Shown here: in pieces, positions 1 through 12,808 of the stretch
Numbering within the stretch: the stretch's first letter is position 1
How the letters are laid out: each line of letters opens with the position of its first letter
Source of the DNA: Ischnura elegans
Lineage: Eukaryota > Arthropoda > Insecta > Odonata > Coenagrionidae
Assembly: GCF_921293095.1 (NCBI RefSeq)
Contig: NC_060259.1
Location: 24,311,812 to 24,375,811, forward strand
DNA: 64,000 bases
Reading direction: 5' to 3'
Notes under the pieces: generated by a model
The model's database searches: none
What the model saw: only the letters and a program-made list of their open reading frames with translations
What the model was told of the DNA's origin: nothing
Position numbers and translations under genes: made by a program

Positions 1-1140
1 CAGCTAATGTTAAGGGCCTTGAGTTGGACGACGCGGAAATGATAGTAAAAAGTCACTCCACAGTCAACTGCCCCAATGGTTATGCAATGTAGTAGTTGAA
101 TTTCAACAAATAAATAAGCTGGTAAGATTTCAATAGCCATGCAACATCATATGGACCTTGTGATAGGCATTGCGAAGTTTTACGATCAGAAAAATCTTTA
201 AAGTGTGTGGGTGCATTATCAATTCTCCGGAAAGATTAGGTTCTTAGGCAGTCTCAGTGCCCAACACGTCGGGTTTGCCCACCGATGTCCCGACGAGAGT
301 ACTCCATTCTAGGTGAGTCGAGGGCGAAGCATACTTCGGAGAATATTGCGAAGAATTCGTAGCTGGATCTTTTGCGCCTAGTCATAATACGACGGGCATG
401 ATTATATTCGCGGCATATGGGATATATTGCTTTTAGAACTCCCGGTTGCATGAGAGCATAGCGAGGGCAAAATTTTGGAAAACAAGTAGCTCCTGAACTT
501 GCCGCTCTCACACGACAACGAGCTTTGCGTTTATTAAAAGCAATTTTCTTGTCCCAGATAATTGTGAGAAACCTAATAACGAGTGCCACAAAAAGAATAC
601 CACTACAAGCTAAAGGGGTCAACCTCATTTATGGTCAGACCTGCAGGAAGAATTGCATTGGCAAAACAGGCATATCCATGAAAACTAGCCAACAATAACA
701 CAAAATAGCAATTGGATTAGGGCACTAAACATATCCACTGTAGCCGAACACGCAGCACTGTAACACGCAATCTCCTTCACAATACAAGAATTGTCACCTG
801 ATGTGCGGGATTGGTAAGAGAAACAATAGAAATATATAGAAGGACAATAACCATTGTCCTATGGAAACAGTCCACGAAATTAGCAGAATGTGACAGCCAA
901 TAATTATGAAAAACAGAATCCTGACAGTCACTGACCCCTGTTCCCACCTTCCTCCCCTTCCTCCAGATAAGACACCAATAGAGAAGCAAAGAATATACCC
1001 TATCAAACCTGATATATTGATTCCCTTGATAAAGTAATCAGCTTGAGTCATGAAATGTTTGACTTGATGCGGTATGGCTCAAGTTACAAACCAACTATGA
1101 CAATTTTCTCTATCATAGAATTAAACAAAATAAACAAATT
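1..1140. other. Unassigned AT-rich sequence
   Basis: I see no recognisable gene. The longest open frame (minus, 254-628, 124 codons) has no motif I know and mixed composition. A small minus frame at 777-1051 has hydrophobic stretches but no supporting signal. The stretch ends where the first B-type tandem repeat unit begins. Confidence 0.4.
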
Positions 1141-4100
1141 CTACTCACCTGAGGAAGCATTTGGAGGATAAGATTGCATATCCTCTTTTCATTTTGAGCA
1201 CCTGATATATTGCAAAACCCCGTGAATCCTTAGGAGATAGAACATTATAAACAGGTGTTTGAAGAAAGTGATAAACATAGGATGGCACACTGGGCTCCGA
1301 TCATCCCTTCGTACTGACTGCACAGAATGCTCATAAGTCATTACAGATGAGCATATATGATTTACAGCTTTGTTGAGCAGACCTTTCTTCTACTTCCCAT
1401 AGATTCACCTAGAGCAGGTCTCATGGCATCATTTTAACAGACATCTGCCCTAAAAAGGAGATAAACTTATATTGAACACAAATTTTGGTTGGAATTACTC
1501 GAGATGAAAAATACAAATGTGCTAACTAAAGAGGGACACACAAGCCATAACTGGAAGAGCAATAATTAGGAGTAATAACAAACACAGCTAACAAAAAATA
1601 TCTTCAAATCCGTTTAAAGGCATTGGATAGTGCGGAACTCTATAATAAATTACCAGAAAGTAAATTCGACCACGTATATCCTGATAACAACGATACAAAT
1701 TTTCTATAAATCTACTCTCCTCTCTCTCGCACTGGAGTCCTTATTCTTTGTCATTTTGTCAGTGCCTCTTCGCGGCACCTCCCTGGGGCTAGGCTCTGCG
1801 TACGATGTTGATATCGTAAGGACCTCAGGGCATCAGGGCAATGGCCACAGGAAGGTAGCACTCCTATGTGCTACCTCTCATTAATAAGAGGTAAACAAAA
1901 CCACTTTCTCTTTCAATTCGTAATCAACCATGAGCAAATCTTGCTCATCGTTCTTGGAAAAGTAAACCTTCTCCTCAAAACCTATAATCCCTTCATGGCA
2001 AAATTCATGAAAATGATAGACCACTCTACAAATGTTACTCACCTGAGGAAGCATTTGAAGGATAAGATTGCATATCCTCTTTTCATATTCAGCACCTTAT
2101 ATATAGCACAACCCCGAGAATCCTTAAGAGATGGAAGATTATAATCAGGTCTTTGAAGAAAGTAATACACATACGTTGGCACACTGGGCTCTAATCGTCC
2201 CTGCATGATGACCTGCATAGCATGTTTTTAAGTCATCATCGATGTGAATATATGATTTTCAGATTTGTTGAGCAAACCTTTCTTTTACTACTCTTAGATT
2301 CACCTAGAGCAGGTAACATGGACCTATTTCAACAGATATATGCCCTGAAAAGGAGTAAAACTTATGTTGAATACAATTTGTGAATGCAATTACTCGAGAT
2401 TAAAAAACAAAAATGTGCTAACTACAGACGATCACATAAACCACAACTAGAAGAGAAATAACCAGGAGTGATTACAAACACAGCCTACCAAGAATATCTT
2501 CTAATCCAATGAGGGGAATTGGATAGTTCAAGACATAACAACTCTTCAATAAATTACCAGAAAGTAAATTCGACCGCATATATTCTGATGAAAAACGATA
2601 CATATGTGCTCTTAATCTAATCTCCTTTCTCTCGCGCTGGAGTCCTTGTTCTTTGTCAATTTGTCAGCGTCCCTCCGCAGCACCTCCCTGACGCTAGGTT
2701 TTGCGTACGCCGATGGTATCTTTATGGACCTCAGGGCCACAAGCAAACGGCAATGTTGCTCCTCTTCGTGGTAAATCTCGAGACTAAGAGGTAAATAAAA
2801 TCACTTTTTCTTTAAATTCGGGGTCAGAGTATTCAGCACCTGATACATTGCACGACCCCGATAATCGTTAGGACATGGAACATTAGAACACATTATCGAA
2901 GAGCATATATAAATTAGCTTAGTTTAGCAGAACTTTCTTTTACTTCTCTTAGATTCCCCTAGAGTAGGTAACATCGACCTATTTTAACAGGTAAAGGCCC
3001 TAAAAAGGAGATAAACTTATATAGAATACAATTTGTGAATTCGATTAGGCGACATCAAAAACACAATTGTGCTAACAACAGACGATCACATAAACCACAA
3101 CTACAAGAGCAATAATCAGGAGTTATTAGAATCACAGCCTACCATGAATATCTTCTAATCCATTGAGGGGAATTGGATAGTTCGGAACAGAACCTCGCTT
3201 AAATGAATTACCAGAATGTAAATTCGACCTCGTATATTCTGGTGAAAAACGGAACTATTATAATAATTATAGTGAAAAAATAACAATTAAACTAAAAACA
3301 ATAAAAACAATAATGACAGTACAAAAAAGAGGAAACCAATCTCATCAAAAAAAACTACGCACACTCATTTGCTTTTTAGTCCTTTACACAATCGTAACAG
3401 TCAGCGTCTCTTCGCGGCACCTCTCTGGCGCTAGATTCTGCGCACGATGATGGAATATTTATGGACCTCAGGGCCCAAGGGCAACGACCACAGCAAAGTA
3501 GCTCTCCTAAGTGTTAGCTCTTGAGACATAGAGATAAATAAACCATTTTCTCTTTCAATTCGTTATCAACCATGAGCAAATCTCATCGTTCTTGGAAAAG
3601 TTACACTTCTCCGCAAAACCCATAATACCTTCATGGCCTAAGTTAGGGGAAGCGTAGTCCACTCTACAAATGCTACTCACCTGAGGAAGAATTTTGGAGG
3701 ATAAGATTGCATTTCTTCTTTTCATTTTCAGCACCTGATATATTACACACCCCCGTGAATGCTTAGGAGATAGAACATTATAAACAGGAGTTTGAAGAAA
3801 GTGATACACATAGGTTGGCACCCTGAGCTCCATTCGTCCCTACGTGCTGAACTGCACAGCATGTTTTTAAGACATTATCGATGAGCATATATGATTCACA
3901 GCTTTATTGAGCACACCTTCCTTCTACTTCACTTATTACTTCCTACTACTTCACCTACAGCAGGTTATATGGACCTATTTCAACAGATATATGCTCTTAA
4001 ATGAATACAAACTTATATTGAATACAAATTGTGATTGCAATTACTCGGGATTAAAAACGAAAAAGTGCTAACTAATGACAATCACATAACCATAACTAGA

Positions 4101-5000
4101 AGAGCAATAATCAGGAATTACAAACAAAGCCTACCAAGTATATCTTACAATCCATTGAATGGAATTGGATAGTTCGGAACATTACCTCTCTTCAATAAAT
4201 TACCAGAAAGTAAATTCGACCACGTATATTCTGATGAAAAACGATACAAAATATGCAATAAATCTATTTTCCTCTCTCTCTCTTTTTCTCGAGTCCTTAT
4301 TCTTGGCATTTTGCCAGCGTGTCTTCACGGCATCTCCCTAGCGCAACCTCATGCGTTTGCTGATGGTATCGTTATGGACCTCAGGGCCCCAGGGCGTTGT
4401 CCACATCAAGGTAGCTCCTCTGTGTGGTAGCTCTCGAGACTAAGAGGTAAACAAAACCACTTTCTCTTTCAATTCTGTCTCATCCATGAGCAAATCTTGC
4501 TCAACGTAAATGGAAAAGTTACGCATCCCCTTAGCACCCATAATCTCTTCAGGGCAAATTCAGCGGAAGCATAAACCACTCTACAAATGCTACTCACCTG
4601 AGGAAGCATTTGGAGGATAAGATTGCATATCCTCTTTTTATTTTCAGCACACGATATATTGCACAACCCCGTGAATCCTTAGGATATAGAACACTATAAA
4701 CAGGTGTTTGAAGAAAGTGATAAACAAAAGTTGGCACACTGTGCTACGATCGTCCCTTCGTTCTGAACTGCACAGCATGTTCATAAGTCATTCTCGATTA
4801 GCCTATATGAATTACAGCTGTGTTGAGAAGACCTTCCTTCTGCCTCTCTTACATTCACCTAGAGCAGGAGACATGGAATAATTTTAGCAGAGATTTTAGC
4901 CTACCATGAATATCATCTAATCTATTGAGGGGAATTGGATAGTTCGGAACAGAACCTCTCTTAAATAAATTACCAGAAAGTAAATTCGACCACGTATTTT
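1140..5000. repeat. Tandem repeat family B, five degenerate units
   Basis: The anchor ACTCACCTGAGGAAG recurs at about 1143, 2037, 3675 and 4592; a fifth unit, truncated, resumes at about 2834 in the part reading CAGCACCTGATA. A second anchor, ATTACCAGAAAGTAAATTC, recurs near 1647, 2551, 3205, 4198 and 4967. Unit length therefore varies from about 0.65 to 1 kb, with many substitutions and indels, so the array is old. A piece of the neighbouring A family (AT-rich, about 3250-3400) is embedded in the third unit. Each unit holds a short minus-strand open stretch followed by a GTGAGT that resembles a splice donor. I do not recognise the family; it may be a duplicated gene exon or a coding-like satellite. 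Confidence 0.75.
3555..3833 (-). CDS. Unknown open frame in a B repeat unit
   Basis: This 92-codon minus-strand frame is the longest open form of a segment seen in several B units. The same reading (VPTYVYHFLQTPVYNVL-type, then KMKRG-type) can be followed in the units near 1.25, 2.1 and 4.7 kb with mostly substitutions, though the other units reach a stop soon after the GTGAGT donor-like site. Either it is an exon ending at that donor, or a chance open frame in a repeated sequence. No domain is recognised and no start is convincing. Product unknown. Confidence 0.2.
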   Translation of the reverse strand: MELRVPTYVYHFLQTPVYNVLSPKHSRGCVIYQVLKMKRRNAILSSKILPQVSSICRVDYASPNLGHEGIMGFAEKCNFSKNDEICSWLITN

Positions 5001-5602
5001 CTGACAAAAAACGAAACTTTTATAATAACTATAATAATAACAGTGAAAAAGTAACAATTATATTAAAAACAATAAAAATAATAATGCAAGTACAATAAAA
5101 AGGAAACCAATCACATCAAAAATAACTACGCACACTTATTTGTTTTTTAGTCCTTTACACACTCGTAACTGCAATAAACTACCATCGCTCACACAATGAC
5201 CATCTTTTTTCCATTTTTTCCACTGATGGTATAACATCAGACATAAAAAGATAAACCAGAAAATTTTCTTATATTTAAACGACAATAAATTATTTTTTAT
5301 GTTACACATAATATGTGCGCTACCTTCACCAAAGCATCCATAGCATCCAAAAATTTGCAGGAACATTCATTGATCGGTTCACTGGTACTTCAACAACACA
5401 TTCCACCGGAAGTCTTTTCCACGTTCCTTCAAAATGGCTGAAAGAGGACTGAGTGGTAGATAAATGCAATTTTATTTTATTGGCGTCTGGAGAAATTCAA
5501 AGAATATTTATTATTGCGACAGCGGACGAAATCATAAGAAAATATTCTTGCGAAAATACGTTAAGGTACTCGCGTTCACCTTCCATCACTCGCATGGCCC
5601 CT

Positions 5603-5610
5603 TATAAAAA
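5603..5610 (+). promoter_or_regulatory. TATA box of A unit 1
   Basis: TATAAAAA preceded by CCCCT. It lies 60 bases before the position equivalent to the ATG of units 2 and 3. The same box and spacing are kept in three units, which supports a real core promoter at least in the ancestor. Confidence 0.55.
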
Positions 5611-5662
5611 GAGGGTTTCACCAGCAGGGCTTTACTCTCAACTGCACTGACAAGCCAGTGAC

Positions 5663-5960
5663 TCGGAGTTCTGTAAGAGGATATCTGCCTTTAAGGCCCA
5701 TATTAAGATGGTGGGCATAGTGCCATTCTTGGTGCTCAGGTGTTTCATTCCGGACACCTTTTGCTGCGTTTTGGAAGCATGAGAACTACCGCCTCGAAGT
5801 GAAAGTGGAGGCCACTTGTATTCAGATATCCGTTGACTTCATTCCGGAGATGTTCCTCCATCACAGTGGGAACCATTTTTCAATGGTTTATCACTGGACC
5901 GGAGGACGGACATTCTTATACACCAAACGCAATTTCTGCGGGAACCTGAGTCAGTTCTGA
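5663..5960 (+). pseudogene. A-unit mini-gene, copy 1 (start codon lost)
   Basis: The segment corresponds to the short coding-like part of the A unit. The ATG of copies 2 and 3 is TCG here. The first frame reads EFCKRISAFKAHIKMVGIVPF and ends about 39 codons in. A second frame (KHENYRLEV, then FLHHSGNHF and HWTGGRTFLYT) runs on to a TGA at 5958. Both frames are kept recognisable between copies, so selection may once have acted on them, perhaps through an intron or frameshift that I cannot resolve. I do not recognise the protein. Confidence 0.4.
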
Positions 5961-6465
5961 CGGCTACGTTAAATTCATAAGGCAATGTCTTCATACACTC
6001 TTTTGGTCACACACTTCCAACAGCTATAGTAGCCTCTGTGGTATGTGGTTCCATGTTGCAAATAATAAACACGGGTGTCGAGGAAGAATTCTGGAAATTG
6101 ACGAAATAAGACTTAGAGCACATTGCACTCATTGTAGCATAGAGAAATTTTAACATCAAATAGAAACAGGACAGTTCTTTGCGTAACGCGCACCTAGTAT
6201 AAAACCACCATAAATGTAGTGAGGAAAAGTTAAGTAGTGTTATTTGCCTTTAGGGTGCGTCGACGTCTAGGTCATTCTGCACTACTACTCGGTCATTAGA
6301 TTCAAGGGGTAAATTAGGATCGTCACTTCACAATTTATTTTTATAGGTTAGAAACAATCAGACATTATTTATTAAAAAAAAAGTTAAATTTGATTAATTA
6401 GACCTGTTTCTCTGAGAAATAAAATTGTACCATTTAGATTAGTCGGGTTGTCTCCGAGGAGGGAT

Positions 6466-9035
6466 TCAAGGTCCCCCCCCTATATTGTGCTGAATTCTCG
6501 CGTCACGGTATTTGTCGCACTCTGTCAGGATATGACGGTTGCTTATAAGACATCCGCACTCATCACGCTTAGGCGCTTCCTTCTCTTCCGTGAAGAGAAA
6601 GGAATGAGTCAATCGACAGTGCTCAATCCTCAGCCGAGTAATTACCACTTCCTCCCTTCGATTGTTCCTGGCCGAGGAGGGCCAAGCTAAAGTTATCGCC
6701 TTGATGCTTCACAATTTATTATCCTTCAGAGTCTTCCACGATTCCATCCACTGTTCAAGCACAGCTTTTCTAAGGGACGCTCTCAAGTCTTCATATGGAA
6801 CTAGCATTGATGTGTGCCCGTCGTCGCTTAAAGCTTCCTTGGCCAAGGCGTCTGCTTTTTCATTCCCCGCTAATGGATGCCTCTGACACGGCGGAAGTGT
6901 ACGCACTTGGTTTTCTCAATAGAAAACCGAAAGCCGCTCTTATGGGTCCATTTTTCTAGTTTGCTCAACGTGAGCTGGACCAATATTGATGCACTAGCCA
7001 CCCTGGATGGCCTGCAGAAAATCGTCAGGTCATCTACAAACAGCGTGGCCATTATCGGCGTCTGGATGCAATTGGCTACGTCATTGATCGCAATAGCGAA
7101 CAGCGTCATGCTCAAGACGGAGCCCTGAGGAACTCCGTTGTCAATAGGGTAGGAATGCGTCAAATACTGCCCCGTCCTCATTTTGAAACTACTACGCGAT
7201 AAAAAATGTTGAATAAAAATTGGTAGGTTGCCCCTAAAACCCCAGTCATGCATAGTGCGCAAGATTTTTCTACGCCACACCCGATCGTAGGCTTTCTCTA
7301 GATCGAAGAACACCCCAACTACGTGTTGGCGGATGAGGAAGGCTTGTTGGATGTAGTTTTCGATCCTCACCAAATGGTCCAAGGTGGAGCGGCCTCTTCG
7401 AAATCCACATTGAATGTTGCTGAGAAGTGTTCGGCTTTCCAACCACCAAATAAGCCGCCGATCGACCATTCTCTCCATTAATTTGCATATGCAGCTGGTG
7501 AGAGAAATTGGACGGTAGGACTTTGGGTCAAACTTATCTTTCCCATGCTTAGGTATGGGGATTATGACACTCTCCCGCCAGGACGAAGGAAAGGTTCCTT
7601 CAGCCCATAGCTGATTATAGGTTCGCAGGACTTCCAGCAGGGCGGATTCCGGGAGGTTGCGAAGAAAGGCATTGTGGATATCGTCTGGTCCTGGAGATGC
7701 ATCGTGGGAGTCGTGGATGGCTGGCCGTAGCTCCCACATAGAAAACGGGAGGTTGTCGTCTGCCATCGTCCGATTCTCCTTAAAACAGATAGGGATGATT
7801 TCTAATCGCCGTTTGAAAGAGCGGAAAGATGGGTCGTAACTTTCGTCGCTGCTCGTCTTGGCGAGTAGCTGGCCGAAGGCGTCGTGAATAGCAGGATGTG
7901 ATGGTGGTTCCATTTACTTTCAAGTAGGAGACGCCGAATTGCTGACGATACAATATCTTCTTCAATTTACGCCATACCTGTGCTAGTAGTGTCCTGATAT
8001 TGATACTAGAGACATAGTTCATCCAGGAATTCTTCTTTGCCTCTTTCACAACTTGGCGGGCTTTCGCTCTCAGGCGTCGGAATGCAACAGATTAATTGCC
8101 GTGGGATATTTGTTTAAAATTTGCAGCGCTTTCTTACGTTGACGGATAGCCTTTGCGCATTCATCGTTCCACCATGGAACAGCAGGTCTCGAAATTACGC
8201 GCCGAGAACGTGGCACGCTTATATCCGCGGCGTTCATGATAGATCTCGTTAAACATTTAGTATTAGAAACGCTATCGCGATTTTCATCGCATGTATATTT
8301 AAAGTTTTCTTTAAAACTATGCCAGTCGGCTTTCTGGATAATCCAGTTTCCCGGTCTGATAAAATCAGGGTTAAACTTTCGGTCCTTAGAGATTAAAATG
8401 GGAAAATGGTCGCTTTCGCATAGATCGTCGTGAACACGTGATGACATTTTGTTGGCTAGGCTGCTCGATAAAATGGTTAAGTCAATGGCGGAGGAATCGC
8501 CATTAAAGGAGTTGAAGCGGGTTTTCTCCCCGTTGTTCAATAAAACCAAGTTAAAATCAGCAATAAAGCTAGATAAAATACGTCCACGGCGGTTGCATTG
8601 ATCCGCTGTGCTACCCCACGAGATATCAGGAGCGTTAAAATCACCTAATATAATGAAAGGCCGAGGCAGTTGCCGGACAAGGGATTCTAATTTCAAACGT
8701 GTGACCGGTGCTGCCTCCGGCAGATAAACGTTGCACAACGTAATTGCTTCGGGGGCGTGTACCGTCACTGCTGCCGCTTGAAATGGAGTAGTTAAATGTA
8801 CACGGTGTGAGTAAAGAGACTCCCGAGTAAAAATTGCCACTACACCCTTGGCTTGTTGACCATAGGTATCGTCTAACCTGAAAGCGTTAAAAATTTTAAG
8901 AGAGGCTTTGTGGAAATGTTTAAAATGTGTTTCCTGAAGGCAAATGCAGAACAGTCTAAAATCATGTAGTAAAATAGCCATCTCCTCCTCATGCCTGTAA
9001 AAACCATTGCAGTTCCACTGCAAAATAAAAGCCAT
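6466..9035 (-). pseudogene. LINE copy A ORF2 (endonuclease-RT-RNase H), broken
   Basis: The endonuclease frame starts at the ATG at 9035 with FILQWNCNGFYRH and keeps QETHF, ILGDFNAPD and SDHFPIL (321 codons to 8070). After a frameshift come linker segments, then the RT (7913-6870) with ISLTSCICKLMERM, CGFRRGRSTLDH, FFDLEKAYDRVW, VPQGSVLS and the catalytic FVDDL. The RT runs into the RNase H tail LAGNEKADALAKEAL by internal deletion, losing the connection region and most of RNase H. The C-terminal RLRIEHCRLTHSFLFTEE and CLISNRHILTEC are present near 6640-6500. Frameshifts and the deletion make it nonfunctional. Confidence 0.9.
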
Positions 9036-9329
9036 AAATAAGTTTTTTTTAATATCAAATAAAAATGTAAACCTATAAGAAATAAATTATCGCCGCAGGC
9101 GATTGTTTTTCCCCTTCTTTATGGCCAGTAAAACTTCAGCCTCAGTGGGACAGCCGTCATACTTCATCTCCTCCAACTGAAACTGGGCGTTACTGTTGAC
9201 CTGAGGCCCGGGGAAAGTAGAATTGTCGCCTCTTTTGGGCGAGACACTCTTTCATTTCTTTTGTCCTCTCTTCGGAGGATATTCAGTTACTTTGGTCTTT
9301 GCGAGGGTAGGATTTTCTTTCGGGTCGCT

Positions 9330-10266
9330 CTAAGAATGTTTCGATTCAATATCAATTTGTTTCTTAGTGGTCGTTGTAATCTTCTTGCCAGTGGTGTGTT
9401 GGTCGTGTTTCACAGCAGGAATATCTTGAACCTTTTGAAAATCGGTTTGCGTTGAGACGCAGCGGACGGAAACTGAAGCCACCGAAGCAAAAGAACGAGA
9501 GAAAATCGGAGCCTTTTGGGCGTTGAATTTCTTTCTAGCCTTGAAGTAGGAGACCTTTTCTAGAGTTTTAATTTCCACGATTTTCTTTTCATCCTTCAGC
9601 TTCGGACAGTCGCGGGAGTAAACTGGATGATCGCCGTCGCAGTTCACACAATGTGCTTTGGAGGAGCAGTTTTCATGGTCATGCTTTCCCTCACCGCAGC
9701 GTGCGCAGATGGCAGTACCACGGCATCTACTAGAGGCCGAAGTACTGACAATGACAACATTGCATCGGGTTTGGAATAAAGGGACGCACAGGGTAGGAAG
9801 TGTAGCCTACAAATACCTTATCAGGTAGGGAATCATTGGCAAGTGTGAGTATTACTGATGTAGTATTTGTTACTTGGCCGTTTTGTTTTCTGGTAAGTCG
9901 GCGACATTCAATAACACCTTGGGAGGCCATTTCTGTTTTTATTTATTCTACATCAATATATAAGAGATCGTAGCAGGTGACTACGCCACGGCAAGTATTA
10001 AGGGTCTTGTGTGCTTCCACTTTCACCGGGATGTCGTGTAATTTTTCTAATTGCAACAGTTTGCGGCTCTGTATTTCATTTCCTGTTTCAATTAACAGGG
10101 TTCTTTCGCGTAGCTTCTTCACGGATACTAAATCTCCAAGCATGGCGGCCGAAAGAACTCTACGAATCAGAAACGGAGATACTTTGGATAGAGTTTCACC
10201 TTCTGTTGTACATTTCATGACCAAAAATTTGTTTCCTTTTCTATACTCGATTTCTCCACCGTCCAC
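9330..10266 (-). pseudogene. LINE copy A ORF1 (gag-like, CCHC), broken
   Basis: The segment 10266-9943 reads MKCTTEGETLSKVSPFLIRR and THDIPVKVE-like parts of the ORF1 family and stops at 9943. The continuing part (MASQGVIECRR, then DKVFVGYTSYPVRPF, 9930-9730) has lost its first zinc knuckle to a frameshift at about 9760. The third part (9647-9330) keeps CDGDHPVYSRDCPKLKDE and the basic, serine-rich C terminus. In copy B the same protein is one 358-codon frame. ORF1 proteins of this kind bind element RNA and form particles for nuclear import; here it cannot be translated whole. Confidence 0.88.
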
Positions 10267-11564
10267 ATCTGGGCGGGATCTATTGGGTGGAGGAAGAGCT
10301 GTAGACTACATACAAACAAATACTTCATCCCCTGGGCTCCCCACCCACCACGGAGCCACACATTCGGGACGCCACGCTGAGAACCGGTGTGGTCACCAGG
10401 GCTACCCAAGGGACATAGGAACCTTCGAAAGGGGGCATCTTTCGGGTTAGAACCTCCAGCGCGGGGGCCCTCCGAACCCACACGCCTTCGGCCGCCCTAC
10501 GGAGACCCCCATATCTCCAGCTCTAACCTGTCCTGGCGTACGCTCGGAAGGAGCCGCCAAGCTCCCCAGCCGCCAGGAGCCGATTGACCAAGCTGGGCTC
10601 TTCTCGGCCGCCCGTTTTTCGGGGAATCCAGGGCCGAAGTGGGGTATTGAACTCCGGACCATTCCGGGTTTCCGACGCCCAGCTGGGGGCCGAAAGACTA
10701 ACCCACCAGGATCCCTTTCTCCTTCATGTACGTGTCTCCACGCACGGCAAACACGTGGGTGATTCAGGACGCCAGATGTCACGGATACTCAGAACAGCAT
10801 AGTCACCTGCTGTCTGGACACTATCCGAGCGAGCGATGGGGTTTTTTTGACGAGGTTGTCTCCTCGGTGGACTCGGGTCCGTGGGGGCGCGGCTCCCCAA
10901 AGGAAGAGAACACCCTCTTCCCCCCGTGCGGGGAGGAAAAGTAAAATGCTAACAAAATTAATAAGTACACCTATACATACCATTATTAACAATAATAAAT
11001 ATAATAATAACAGTAAAAAAATAACACTTATACTAAAAACACCAAAAATAATAATAACAATACAATAAAAAGGAAATCAATCTCATCAAAAAAAACTACG
11101 CACAATTAATTGCTTTTTAGTTGTTTGCACATTCTTTACTGTATTAAACTACCATCACTCACACACTGACCATCCTTTTTCCATTTTTTCCACTGACGGT
11201 ATAACATCAGATATAAAAAGATAAACCAGAAAATTTTCTTCTACATAAACGGCTACAAAATATTTTTTGTTACACATAATTTGTGGGCTACCTTCACCAT
11301 ACCATGTTTGAAAAAATTTGCAGGAACATTCAATGATCGGTACTCTGGTACTCCAGCAGCACATTCCACCGGTAGTCGTTTCCACTTTCCTTCAAAATGG
11401 CTGAAGGAGGACTGAGTGGTAGATAAAGGTATTTATATTTCACTGACGTCTGGTGATATTCATAGAATACTTGTTATTATGACAAATGACGAATTCTTAG
11501 GAAAATATTCTTGCGAAATACGTTAAGGTGCTCGCGTTCACCTTCCATCACTCGCATGGTCCCT

Positions 11565-11572
11565 TATAAAAT
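11565..11572 (+). promoter_or_regulatory. TATA box of A unit 2
   Basis: TATAAAAT in the context GGTCCCTTATAAAATGAGGG, 60 bases before an ATG. TCTCAACT, a plausible initiator, follows about 30 bases downstream. Confidence 0.55.
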
Positions 11573-11624
11573 GAGGGTTTCACGTGCACGGCTTTACTCT
11601 CAACTGCACTGCCAAGCCAGTGAC

Positions 11625-11923
11625 ATGGAGTTCTGTAAGAGCATATCTGCCTTTAAGGCCCATATTAAGATGGTGGGCATAGTGCCATTCTTGGTGCTCA
11701 GGTGCTTCATTCCGGACACAGTTAGCTGCGTTTTGGGAGCATGAGAACTACCGCCTCGTAGGGGAAGGGAAGGCTGCCTTTATTCATGTGCCCGTTGACT
11801 ACATGCCGGAGATGTTCCTCCATCACAGTGGGAACCATTTTTCAATGGCTAACCACTTGACCGGAGTACGGACATTCTCACACACCATACGCAATTTCTA
11901 GCGAAAACTTGAGTTAGTTTTGA
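11625..11923 (+). pseudogene. A-unit mini-gene, copy 2
   Basis: The ATG at 11625 follows the TATA box by 60 bases. The first frame, MEFCKSISAFKAHIKMVGIVPF followed by LVLRCFIPDTVSCVLGA, stops after 39 codons. The downstream frame equivalent to the copy 3 HWTGGRTFLYT part is interrupted by a stop (TTTCTAGCG). AATAAA lies at 12027, about 100 bases after the last stop. The layout is that of a compact transcription unit, but the protein is unrecognised and this copy looks decayed. A functional 39-residue peptide cannot be excluded. Confidence 0.4.
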
Positions 11924-12808
11924 CGGCTTTGTTGAATTCATAAGGCAATGTCTTCATACACTCTTTTGGTCACACACTTCCTGCAGCTCTAGTAGCCTCT
12001 GTGGTTCTCCGTACTAAGTTACAAATAATAAACACGGGCGTCAAGGTGGAAATCTGGATATTAAGGAAATAAGAATGAGAGCACATTGTACACATTGTAA
12101 CGCAGAGAAAATTTTAATATCAAATAAAAAAAGGACAGTTCTTTGTGTAACGAGCACCAACTAATTAACCACCATGATTGTAGCGAAGGGAAATAAAACG
12201 CTAACAAAAATAATAAGTATACTTTTCCACGCCATTATTAATTATAATAACTATAATAATGACGGTGAAATATAACAATTATACTAAAATCAACAAAAAT
12301 AATAAAACAAAACAATAAAAACACAATCTCATAAAAAAACTACGAACACTTAATTGCTTGTCAGGGTTGTAAACACTCTTAACTGCAATAAACTACCATC
12401 ACACACTAATCATCTTTTTCCAATATTTCCACTTATGTTATAACTTAAGTCATAAAAAAATGAACCAGAAAATTTTCTTCTGCTTAAACGAATAAAAAAT
12501 ATATTTTTTATCTTACACATAATTTTTGCACTACCTTCAACATAGTATCACTGAAGACATTTGAAGGAATGTTCAGTAACCGGTTCTCTGGTACTTCAAC
12601 AGCACATGCCACCGGAAGTCGTTTCCACTTTCCTTCAAAATGGTTGAAAGAGGACTGAGTGGTAGGTAAATGCATTCATATGTCACTGACGTCTAGTGAA
12701 ATTCAAAGAAAACTTGTTATTTTGACAATTGTCGAATTTATAAGAAAATATTATTACGAAAATACGTTAAGGTGTTTACGTTCACCTTCCAACACTCGCA
12801 TGGCCCCT

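Larger units (their letters stand above)
5003..6230. repeat. Tandem repeat family A, unit 1
   Basis: The unit starts with an AT-rich stretch (TAATAATAAC/AACAATTA), runs through a minus-strand CCATTTTTTCC segment, the conserved CCTTCAAAATGG (5428), a TATA box, a short coding-like part and an AATAAA at 6064. It is interrupted at 6231 by LINE copy A and resumes at 10943. Removing the LINE and one copy of the target duplication gives about 1,251 bp between CCTTCAAAATGG anchors, matching the 1,241 bp seen between the next two units. Confidence 0.8.
6231..10932 (-). mobile_element. I-type non-LTR retrotransposon, copy A
   Basis: A complete-ended but defective LINE. In minus orientation it has a GC-rich 5' leader (about 10932-10267), ORF1 with CCHC knuckles, ORF2 with AP endonuclease, reverse transcriptase and RNase H parts, and a 3' end reading CACCCTAAAGGCAAATAACAC. 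It is flanked by the 10-bp duplication GAGGAAAAGT (6221-6230 and 10933-10942), placing it exactly within an A repeat unit. It is about 1 kb shorter than copy B because the segment from the end of the RT to late RNase H is deleted (junction near 6885). RNase H within ORF2 and a non-poly(A) tail suggest the I superfamily rather than true Jockey; the exact clade is unsure. Confidence 0.92.

Noticed and set aside
1140-5000. CRISPR-like direct repeats
   Set aside because: Units are 0.65-1 kb and diverged, in eukaryotic context; this is a tandem duplication, not an array of short repeats and spacers.
10267-10932. Long GC-rich open frames in the LINE leader (both strands)
   Set aside because: The same leader in copies B and C does not keep these frames; GC richness alone makes stops rare.
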